DNA of 64,000 nucleotides from positions 1-64,000 of IMG/VR virus record IMGVR_UViG_3300050020_000041. One strand, 5' to 3'. Within the stretch, counting starts at the first letter, position 1, and the number at the start of each line of letters is the position of its first letter. This document shows positions 56,470 to 64,000 of this stretch, piece by piece. This stretch comes from a virus. The translations under genes and the position numbers were made by a program. The notes under the pieces were generated by a model. That model saw nothing but the letters and a program-made list of their open reading frames with translations. It did no database searches and was not told where the DNA came from.

Positions 56470-58626
56470 ATGAATACCTACACACCGAATAATACGTACC
56501 ATAATCCGTTATCCAAACTGGCTGATGGAGATCCGTTAAATGATGCCTTCATCAATTTGCTAGCGAAAGATGCGGCAGACAATGCCGAGTATGCCATTAA
56601 CGCTGGTCAAAGTCTGTTTAAGGAGATATTCCATAAAGCATTGGGAGGAATGTCCGTCGGTGTAGATCTGGCAATCCCCGGAGCCGTGACGGTTACGCAG
56701 GCGGGAAGAATCCTGTATAAGAACATGTACCTTGATGTCGTTACGCAGACACTATCTGGTACGGCGGTAAACGGAGATAAGATTTTTGCAACGTTTACTG
56801 TGAGTGGAAAGACTTATTCAGGAGTCCTTTCAAGAAATGCTACGATGCCAGCAGATACGTCCACGGTGTTTCACCTGCAAATAGCAAGTGTAATAAGCGG
56901 AGCTATTCAATGGTCGGTACCGCACACTACGAATACAAGTCTGGTCGCAGAGATCTGGAGTCAGATGCACCTTCCGAATACGGATACGTTCACTTCGGCA
57001 AAGAAGTTTTATGTAGGCGGTCCTGCGGGAACCGGAGTCGAAGTAGTACTAAAACCTACTCCGCCTGTAGACATTTTTAATTTCAGAGTTACGAGCATCA
57101 TAGGAACTAAGCTTGTGAATGTCGATGATATAAATAGACTGCTGGTAGCAAGAGATTTGGTATCGGCATATTCCAACAGATTGAAGGTGAAACTGGCGTG
57201 GGGTTATGAGGGAACTGTTCAGGGTGTCCTGACAGGTGATTTATTTCAGATAACCGGCGTGGAAGTTCTGGATGATGCCTTCATGGGCGCATGGGTTTAC
57301 TATACGGAAAGCGGTTTCACGTTATCTGCAAAAGTAACGACTAGCGGGGCAACCGAACACGGAACAACCGATTTAGTTTTGGAAGATGAGAATGGAGATC
57401 CGATAAGTCTCGGGACGAAAAGTATAACCGGAACAAAGTTTGCGACGATACATTTCAATGCAGATCATTATGAGATTGCAGCAGTCCCGGTAGTAGGCGG
57501 AGTGCCTCAGATTACTGACAGAGTGGAGAGAACCACCGACTATGCTACCGATCATACGAAAATGGAAACATGGCTTGAGCTGGAAGTAGCGACTTTGTAT
57601 GATATTTATATACGTGGTGTAAAGAACGGACTCCCTGGAAATTATATTATGCTGCCGGCGGGAAGACTTTTAGCTAAGTTTCCGGATATCGACAGCGCTG
57701 GAGCTGCGTTGACTCTGACACAGAGCAAGAATGGTTTTGATATTGCGATTACAGGATGGGATGCGGCTGAGAAATACGAAGCATGTTTCACCACTTCTGG
57801 AGTGGCTGATTTTGCGAATGCGAATCACCTGACTCAGGTGTTCTCGGGAAAAACATGTCAGATATCGACTAATGCATCTGCGACTTATAGCTGCAAGGTG
57901 CGTCCGCTAATATCAGGTCAGCAGGTCGGGGCATCGCTCGTAGGTTCAGTTACCTCTGGTTCGGCAGGAATACCGCCTAATGCAGTTCCTATCGTATCGT
58001 CTTATATTGACATCAGAAGCTACGGTTGCGTAATTACAATGATTCATGATTATGTAGGAGTGATCTCAGCTGTGACGGTTCAGATGGTGCCTGGTACAGG
58101 CGGTTATAGTGTCACGAGCTTACCCGGCGCAGTGGTCGGAGAAGTTATCAGCATTCTCGTATCAGGCACATTGATAGACTACATGATAATGTATGCGGAT
58201 GGAAATACTATTCAGCTTGGAAGTATGAACGGTGTAACGACATGGCCGTCAACAGGTGCGCATGATGCTCTGATAGCCGGTTCTAAAAGAGGGAGACAGA
58301 TCCTGAGAGTAAATAAGTTACCCATTGACTATCAGCTCATCAAAATCGACTTTGACTGCGATGCTCACATGGGAGAGGACGTTACGCTCAGGGTATATCA
58401 GGAAGGAAACGAGGCTCAGTATGATTCGATACCAACGATCAATGCAAGTGACAGCGTATTCACTAATGACGCGGACTTGATAATCTCGCAGACTCACGGA
58501 GAAAGAAATTTAATTGCAGATGTATGGGATGCAGTAGCTGGGCTTAATAGAGGCGGCATCAGTGGCCGATTAACGATATATGCGATTCCGCTAAGCACTT
58601 CAGTAAGGGAGAATAGTGCGTTATGA
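56470..58626 (+). CDS. Tail fibre or receptor-binding protein (718 aa)
   Basis: The product has 718 residues. The N-terminal 45 residues (NPLSKLADGDPLNDAFINLL) are a short baseplate-attachment type helix. The rest is beta-rich, with a fibronectin-III-like pattern at residues about 350-480 (LELEVATLYDIYIRGVKNGL; FDIAITGWDAAEKYEACFTT) and a C-terminal beta domain. It probably forms the proximal fibre or a side fibre adhesin. It overlaps the giant fibre gene by four bases (ATGA). A sugar-binding role is possible but unproven. Confidence 0.6.
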   Translation: MNTYTPNNTYHNPLSKLADGDPLNDAFINLLAKDAADNAEYAINAGQSLFKEIFHKALGGMSVGVDLAIPGAVTVTQAGRILYKNMYLDVVTQTLSGTAVNGDKIFATFTVSGKTYSGVLSRNATMPADTSTVFHLQIASVISGAIQWSVPHTTNTSLVAEIWSQMHLPNTDTFTSAKKFYVGGPAGTGVEVVLKPTPPVDIFNFRVTSIIGTKLVNVDDINRLLVARDLVSAYSNRLKVKLAWGYEGTVQGVLTGDLFQITGVEVLDDAFMGAWVYYTESGFTLSAKVTTSGATEHGTTDLVLEDENGDPISLGTKSITGTKFATIHFNADHYEIAAVPVVGGVPQITDRVERTTDYATDHTKMETWLELEVATLYDIYIRGVKNGLPGNYIMLPAGRLLAKFPDIDSAGAALTLTQSKNGFDIAITGWDAAEKYEACFTTSGVADFANANHLTQVFSGKTCQISTNASATYSCKVRPLISGQQVGASLVGSVTSGSAGIPPNAVPIVSSYIDIRSYGCVITMIHDYVGVISAVTVQMVPGTGGYSVTSLPGAVVGEVISILVSGTLIDYMIMYADGNTIQLGSMNGVTTWPSTGAHDALIAGSKRGRQILRVNKLPIDYQLIKIDFDCDAHMGEDVTLRVYQEGNEAQYDSIPTINASDSVFTNDADLIISQTHGERNLIADVWDAVAGLNRGGISGRLTIYAIPLSTSVRENSAL

Positions 58627-61600
58627 TAGGCATTACGTATAATGACGATTCCGTTATTATCTATGGTCAGAAGTTCGGTTCCAATGGATTGCCGGACGTT
58701 GGCGTAGAGGTAGTCATATATGATCCTGCCCTCGCGAAAGTGGTCGCAAGGGACGTAACCAGACTATATGGCAAGTATTCCCTGGTGGTCCCGAAAGACG
58801 AGATACCCGACGGTAAATATGAATTAAGATTCTACGGTGGCGGGTATCTGCCTAAGTTAGTACCGGATGGAGATTGGGAATCATTCCAGGTAGGAAGCGG
58901 TACGAGTTTCGGGGCGATTGCACTGAATTCGAACTGTGGCGGCATTTTCAAGCGTTATGAAGATGGCTCGATAACACCAAGTTCCACGATTGTTACATGT
59001 TCTGTTACGAACATCTCGCCCACAAATTTTATATGGACAAAGAATGGTGTCACTCAATCGGGACACACGTCAACGCTAACTGTTCTGGCAACGGATTTCA
59101 GCAGCGATCTGATTGTAATAACTTGTACGGTAGAAGGATTGCTGGATGGAAGAGTTATGACTCCGATGATGGATGTTCTAACGCTTACGCGGTTAACGGA
59201 TGGCTCCGGAGCCTATTCAGTAATTCTCTCAAATGAAGTTCTGGTCATTGCTACTGATAAAGATGGCAATAACCCGGTACCGTCATCAGGTTACACAGAT
59301 GTTCAGCTTTTCAAGGGCATCAATGAAATAACGCCGACATTCTCAGAGGAAGATTCGTCAGCCTACGGCTGTAACGCAGCCATACCTGAAGACGGCTCCC
59401 GGATAACCATTGACATGTTTACGGCCGACACGGGCTATGCGGATATTGTCATTCTGGATGGCTCGACATATGTAACTACGAAACGATTCAGTTTTGTAAA
59501 GTCCAAACAGGGGGCGACAGGTGCGGCAGGAGCTAACGGAATTAACGGACCAGGCGTAACGTATAGGGGAACTTACGATCCGGCGAAAACATATCGCGCG
59601 ACTAATGATTTCAGAGATGTAGTTAGATACAGAGTTTTAATAACAGATCCTTGGGTTTATTATTTCTGCAAGGTTGATAACTCGACCGGAACATTCGATC
59701 TGACACACTGGACAGCCCTTGCATATTTCGAGACAGTAGCAACGGGACTGCTCTTAACAGATGATGCGGTTATAACTCATTGCCTGACATTGGGTACAGA
59801 TGGAGCTTACAGCGGAATCCTACGCTCAGCTAATGCCACAGCCGCTTTGGCTGGTAATGGTCTTTTTATGTCCGACTCGACAAATGGAATTTTCAGAGTA
59901 GGCTCGGTAGTCTCGGGCGCGCTGAGTAAAGGAATTTACTGGGATGGCTCGGACATACAGGTGCAGAGCGCCAATTTTATATTACAGCAAGGCAAGTTAT
60001 GGGCAAATTCAGGTGGATTTGGTGGCTCATTTCTGACTCCCTCGATTGCTCTGAACTCCACCGGAATAACAGTCGGCAATAAGATAGTAATTACGGACTC
60101 GACAACGATATTCGATGATCCGACAGCTCTCAGGGGTGCCAATGCTCTGCCAGTTTTCTCCCCGCTTGCTTCGTATTGGAATGTAACAGCTCTTGTTTTG
60201 GGTGGTGCGACGATTACGGGTGGCGCTTTGGACTTGAGTACAGGAAAAGAACAAGCAGCGTATGATTTGACAACGGTTGCGCTGAAGACTGGAGCCACGG
60301 TGCCTGAAGGTGTTCCGGGAACAGCGAGCACTTATGTCCTTTCATTCAGGGCGAAGTCAAATGCTATCGGTGCTCAGGCTGGCGAAGCTTATGTAAACAT
60401 AAAGGACTCGGCTACCGGAACGTTGTTAAAGAAGGTGGGATTAAACTATGGAACGCTCCATACGGTCGTTATAGATCCGTATCTAGCCGAATACGAGTAT
60501 TCGAACATAATGAGCGACTGGAATAATGTCACCATAAGTTTTCAGCACACGTCCAATGCCTTCAAGCTCGAATTTGTGGTCCGTAGCGGAGATGCGGTTT
60601 ATGGAGAGGACTGTGACTTTGACAATGAACTGTTTGTCGATCAGATATATCTGACAGCGTATGCACCGAAAGTTATTCTGAGTGGACAAGGACTTCTGGT
60701 TTATCAGACGCCGCAAAGTTATTTTAAGATGAGTGCCAGCGAATTTGTCTTTAAGGGAATGGACGTGGAAGTGGAATCCCTCACGGTAAGAGGCAATATC
60801 TACCTGGCAGGCAGCACTTACGCTGCGGCAAGCAATTTAATGGGGACTACGAGTCCGATATTTACAATAGGTGTAGGCGGTAGTTCTCTGACCAAACTGA
60901 TTTTCGATAACACCGTTCAGGGCATATTGTCTTACAACGGAACGATCTTCAGCCTGTCAAGAGGTCTTTCGGTATCAGGCGGCATAACGCTAAGCAGTCT
61001 TGTAAGTGGATTTCTGAAAACCGACGCAAGTGGTGTGCTCTCAACGTTAGCTCAGCTGAGCAACGCGGATATTGCAAGTGCTGCGGCAATAGCATGGACT
61101 AAGATAAGTAAGGCAGGCTCGAATCTGACTGATATGGCTACGAGAAATCACTCGGATTTGTCGGGAGTCGGAACAAATGCACATTCAGTAATAGATACGC
61201 ATATAGCCACAACAGGCGATGCGACGATTCATCATGTCCACAGCAATAAGACGTATCTGGACGCAATTAACCAGGCACTTGCTACAACAAGTATCGTCAC
61301 CTTTTCGTATTTAACTACCGCGCACGATGCTACGATAAATGGAATTGTAAATGTAAACCCGCCGTCTCCTGTTGCGCCCTTCGTCCTGAATTCTAATGCA
61401 CGGGGACATCTGGTAACGGGGTTGAACGCCGATCAGGTGGATGGATTTGATTTGAACCAAGCATTGCTCACCACGAGCAGTCCGACATTTTCCGCGCTGA
61501 CGATTACAAATGATTTGACCATAGGTGGCTGTTTTACTGTCAATGGTACTACGGTAACGATCAATGCTACGACCTTAACAGTTGATGACAAGAACATTGA

Positions 61601-64000
61601 GATTGGCTCAGTTAATACGCCCACGGATGCGACAGCAAATGGAGGCGGTCTGACATTAAGGGGTACGATAGACAAAACGATTATGTGGGACAGTACGAAT
61701 AATAACTGGACCGCGAGTGAGAACTGGAACTTATTAACCGGAAAAGTATTCAAGATAAATAACGTCCAGGTATTAAGCGCAACTGCTTTGGGGAATGGTG
61801 TGTTGGCATCCTATCTGACCTCAGTCGGAGTCTTGACTTCATTGGCGGTTGCGGGGGATGCTGTATTCGGCACTGGCACGCACAAGTTGACAGTTTCAAC
61901 GTTTAACGGCAATGCCATGTGGATAGATATGCCGACCACCGGCCCATCCGGCATAGGCAGTGGCGGAGCGGGTGCAGATGCATGGATTGCTTATGTGCAA
62001 ATCCCAGGACATTGGTTCGACGACTCGGAAAGCGGGGACATAGCATATCGGAACACGTCGGGAAGACTTTTATTCGGAACTAATGGCGTGTCGCCAACGC
62101 TTATCGTACAAGGCGAGTGTGTCGGTATCAATGTGATGTCGCCAGCTGTAGCCCTGGATGTGGACGGTGGCATTCGACTATCGGGATATTTAGAAGTGCA
62201 TGACCTTGGAGCTAATGGGAATGACGGGGATGTCACGATCTCGGGCTGGGGAGAAATGATCAGGTTCGGTGACTCGGAGTTACATTACGAGAGTGATACT
62301 CATTATTTTCACAATGCCGCCGGTTCGGACTATAGACTGACAATCGTCAATACTGGTGTGGGCATAGGGCGTCCAGATGCAGCGACCAGATTACATGTCG
62401 GGGATAACGACTCCCAGAATACTGTAAGGGTAATGGGGCACGGTGCAAATAAAGCGGCGGTTGTATCGTTATTCAATTATGGTAATAGGGAAGGGTTCAT
62501 TGCTCAGACAGCGGGAAGTTTATATATCGGAAATGCGAGCGGATTAGCCAACTACAATGATGCAACCATTATTGCAGGGGCGAACATTACGATTACGAAT
62601 GCTGGTAAAGTTGGAATCGGAATGACTCCGGATAACAAGCTGGATGTTAATGGTGAGATATTCATCCCGAATAACAATGGCTTGCTATCCAAGAATACAT
62701 CGGGAACCGTAGTCCCCCTGATTAAACTGACGGCTTCGAATAATTTAAGATTGTTGACAGGCTTCAACTCGAACATCGAGATCTTTAACACAGCACAGGA
62801 TACCCAGTTAGTTACGTTTACGAATGCAGGATATGTAGGTATCGGCTGTATTCCAGCGGTTACCTTGGAGGTGAATGGAACTTCTTATTTCGGAGTACCG
62901 GGTGCCACTCGGGTTAGTATAACTGGTGGCGGGTATATTGGAACGATAAGTCCCTCTGCCAATGATAATATAATAGTAAGAGCAAAAGGCACTGGTTCAG
63001 TCTTCGTCGGCTATGGAAATGGTTCGGGCGGGCTAAGAATTTATGATGGCGGCACAGCAAACATAGGTAGCTGGATAAGTGGAAGTACCGCCAATTCATA
63101 TCTGAATGCGAATGGTGGCAACGTAGGCGTTGGACTCTCCGGCCCCACCTATCATTTGGAAGTTAGGGGTGGCTCGGCAGGCGGTAATGTGGCACTTTTC
63201 GAGGGGAATAATGCATCAGATGGCTCAGGTGCGTCGTTCTGTATGAAGGCAGATAGTTATAATGGAGTCTTCTCCGCAAAGAACTACAAGGGTGCTTATG
63301 ATGCCGGAATAAATTTGATTCAGGATGGAAGTTTAGCAGCAAGAAGATATTCGTTACTTGTTCAAGCTAGTACAGGCAATTTGCTTTTCGCTACGGACAC
63401 GTCAAATAGTTTTAGTGGTCTGGCAGGGACGGTATTAGCAGCGCTTACATCGACAGGTAATTTCGGTCTGGGAATTATAGCAGCAACAGCCAAGATCCAT
63501 ATTTCCGGAAATGGTGGGTGGGCATCTGCAATCCGTATGGACAATACGTCAGGGCATAACTGGTCAATGTATCCGACCGCCTCGTATTACACGATAAATG
63601 ATGAGACAGCTGGTGTGGCAAGGATATCAATAGATAATACTGGTAATGTCGGCATTGGCAGGAACCCTGGCGCTAAGCTGGATGTCAATGGAGATCTTAG
63701 AGTATCACAAGGGACAGGCACTTCAGCGGTTCCATACATAAGACTGTATAACACCGATACAGGCGGTTGGATGTGGCGTATTGGTTTGCATAGCAGTGAT
63801 TTTTATATAGGCGCAGCAAATGATACCGACCAGTTGCTGACCATTAGTAGTGCGGGCATCGTAACGATTAAGAGTACCGCAGACTCAGCGTTAACAAATT
63901 GTGGCGGAATTAGCAAGAATGATTTCGCTTCTCAGACAACAGGTTATCGCATAACCCAGCATGGTGATGCCGATTTCAGGTCGATTTATGCTGATCAGTT
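58623..64000 (+). CDS. Giant tail fibre protein, partial at 3' end
   Basis: ATG 58623 overlaps the previous stop. The frame is open to the window end: at least 1792 residues with no stop. Residues 1-290 are Ig/carboxypeptidase-regulatory-like beta domains (GSNGLPDVGVEVVIYDP). Near 298-313 is a collagen-like GATGAAGANGINGPG stretch. A mid region has an LDVNG-free beta helix, with a His-rich linker near 855-880. From about residue 1165 to 1700 come at least six degenerate copies of a V-G-I-G-x-x-P...L-x-V-x-G motif, as in phage long tail fibres and FCB-group surface proteins. It should be the distal host-recognition fibre. The C-terminus, which may hold a chaperone peptidase, is not in the window. 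Confidence 0.8.
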   Translation, partial: MIGITYNDDSVIIYGQKFGSNGLPDVGVEVVIYDPALAKVVARDVTRLYGKYSLVVPKDEIPDGKYELRFYGGGYLPKLVPDGDWESFQVGSGTSFGAIALNSNCGGIFKRYEDGSITPSSTIVTCSVTNISPTNFIWTKNGVTQSGHTSTLTVLATDFSSDLIVITCTVEGLLDGRVMTPMMDVLTLTRLTDGSGAYSVILSNEVLVIATDKDGNNPVPSSGYTDVQLFKGINEITPTFSEEDSSAYGCNAAIPEDGSRITIDMFTADTGYADIVILDGSTYVTTKRFSFVKSKQGATGAAGANGINGPGVTYRGTYDPAKTYRATNDFRDVVRYRVLITDPWVYYFCKVDNSTGTFDLTHWTALAYFETVATGLLLTDDAVITHCLTLGTDGAYSGILRSANATAALAGNGLFMSDSTNGIFRVGSVVSGALSKGIYWDGSDIQVQSANFILQQGKLWANSGGFGGSFLTPSIALNSTGITVGNKIVITDSTTIFDDPTALRGANALPVFSPLASYWNVTALVLGGATITGGALDLSTGKEQAAYDLTTVALKTGATVPEGVPGTASTYVLSFRAKSNAIGAQAGEAYVNIKDSATGTLLKKVGLNYGTLHTVVIDPYLAEYEYSNIMSDWNNVTISFQHTSNAFKLEFVVRSGDAVYGEDCDFDNELFVDQIYLTAYAPKVILSGQGLLVYQTPQSYFKMSASEFVFKGMDVEVESLTVRGNIYLAGSTYAAASNLMGTTSPIFTIGVGGSSLTKLIFDNTVQGILSYNGTIFSLSRGLSVSGGITLSSLVSGFLKTDASGVLSTLAQLSNADIASAAAIAWTKISKAGSNLTDMATRNHSDLSGVGTNAHSVIDTHIATTGDATIHHVHSNKTYLDAINQALATTSIVTFSYLTTAHDATINGIVNVNPPSPVAPFVLNSNARGHLVTGLNADQVDGFDLNQALLTTSSPTFSALTITNDLTIGGCFTVNGTTVTINATTLTVDDKNIEIGSVNTPTDATANGGGLTLRGTIDKTIMWDSTNNNWTASENWNLLTGKVFKINNVQVLSATALGNGVLASYLTSVGVLTSLAVAGDAVFGTGTHKLTVSTFNGNAMWIDMPTTGPSGIGSGGAGADAWIAYVQIPGHWFDDSESGDIAYRNTSGRLLFGTNGVSPTLIVQGECVGINVMSPAVALDVDGGIRLSGYLEVHDLGANGNDGDVTISGWGEMIRFGDSELHYESDTHYFHNAAGSDYRLTIVNTGVGIGRPDAATRLHVGDNDSQNTVRVMGHGANKAAVVSLFNYGNREGFIAQTAGSLYIGNASGLANYNDATIIAGANITITNAGKVGIGMTPDNKLDVNGEIFIPNNNGLLSKNTSGTVVPLIKLTASNNLRLLTGFNSNIEIFNTAQDTQLVTFTNAGYVGIGCIPAVTLEVNGTSYFGVPGATRVSITGGGYIGTISPSANDNIIVRAKGTGSVFVGYGNGSGGLRIYDGGTANIGSWISGSTANSYLNANGGNVGVGLSGPTYHLEVRGGSAGGNVALFEGNNASDGSGASFCMKADSYNGVFSAKNYKGAYDAGINLIQDGSLAARRYSLLVQASTGNLLFATDTSNSFSGLAGTVLAALTSTGNFGLGIIAATAKIHISGNGGWASAIRMDNTSGHNWSMYPTASYYTINDETAGVARISIDNTGNVGIGRNPGAKLDVNGDLRVSQGTGTSAVPYIRLYNTDTGGWMWRIGLHSSDFYIGAANDTDQLLTISSAGIVTIKSTADSALTNCGGISKNDFASQTTGYRITQHGDADFRSIYADQ
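62110..63710 (+). repeat. Degenerate VGIG...LDVNG fibre repeats (six or more)
   Basis: Copies read GVGIGRPDAATRLHV (about 62356), KVGIGMTPDNKLDVNG (62603), YVGIGCIPAVTLEVNG (62830), NVGVGLSGPTYHLEVRG (63119), NFGLGIIAATAKIHISG (63463) and NVGIGRNPGAKLDVNG (63646). A weaker copy, CVGINVMSPAVALDVDG, lies near 62119. Spacing is irregular (about 180-350 bases), so these are protein-level beta-prism repeats rather than DNA repeats. Confidence 0.8.

Overview
The window is one contiguous stretch of a large T4-type contractile-tailed bacteriophage (myovirus) genome. Every supported gene is on the + strand, tightly packed, with many ATGA or TAATG overlaps and no gene-free stretch above about 190 bases. 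I see no integrase, tRNA or rRNA gene. The best host clue is a phage-borne gene (23211-23978) that ends in a type IX secretion (T9SS) type A sorting domain with the YPNPFN signature. T9SS is known only from the Bacteroidota/Ignavibacteriota/FCB lineages, so the host is probably a member of that group, with an Ignavibacteria-like flavour. This is inference from one gene. The T4-type proteins are divergent.

Region by region: (1) 1-11261, DNA metabolism: the end of a TOPRIM primase, a resolvase-like PD-(D/E)XK nuclease, a gp32-like zinc ssDNA-binding protein, a UvsW-like helicase, a RecA/UvsX-like recombinase, a GroES-like co-chaperonin, a Cas4/RecB-like nuclease, a second OB-fold SSB, and a protein resembling the C-terminal half of RarA/clamp-loader ATPases. 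Several intergenic hairpins punctuate this operon. (2) 11258-22066, a sugar/modification island: three GT-B glycosyltransferase-like proteins, a PIG-L/LmbE deacetylase, a QueC-like PP-loop enzyme with an unknown C-terminal extension, two tandem ParB-like proteins, and an 861-residue protein joining a GT-A glycosyltransferase to a PI4K/HipA-like kinase domain. (3) 22076-27462, packaging: a possible small terminase, the T9SS-tagged secreted protein, two tiny ORFs, and a large terminase broken in two genes by a split intein, with two unrelated genes between the halves.

(4) 27589-36903, head: a SWIM zinc-finger protein, gp20-like portal, a small HTH protein, prohead core proteins (one with two blocks of VVPA repeats), a gp21-like prohead protease fused to a long scaffold-like tail, the gp23-like major capsid protein followed by a strong terminator, and neck proteins. 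(5) 37090-56435, tail and baseplate: connector proteins of unknown role, sheath, two tube paralogues, a tail-assembly chaperone with a predicted -1 frameshift at TTTTTTC, a 1447-residue tape measure with a C-terminal hydrolase-like domain, then gp53/LysM, hub, spike, gp25, a gp6/baseplate-J protein split over two genes, tube-cap-like and gpI-like proteins. (6) 56470-64000: a 718-residue fibre/receptor protein and a giant fibre reading frame that begins at 58623 and is still open at the window end.

The most unusual items are the split-intein terminase with a two-gene insertion, the T9SS cargo protein inside the packaging operon, the glycosyltransferase-kinase fusion next to the QueC/ParB/PIG-L/glycosyltransferase island, and a short helical peptide that recurs at three places in the packaging and head region. 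All function calls rest on reading motifs by eye; no database search was run.
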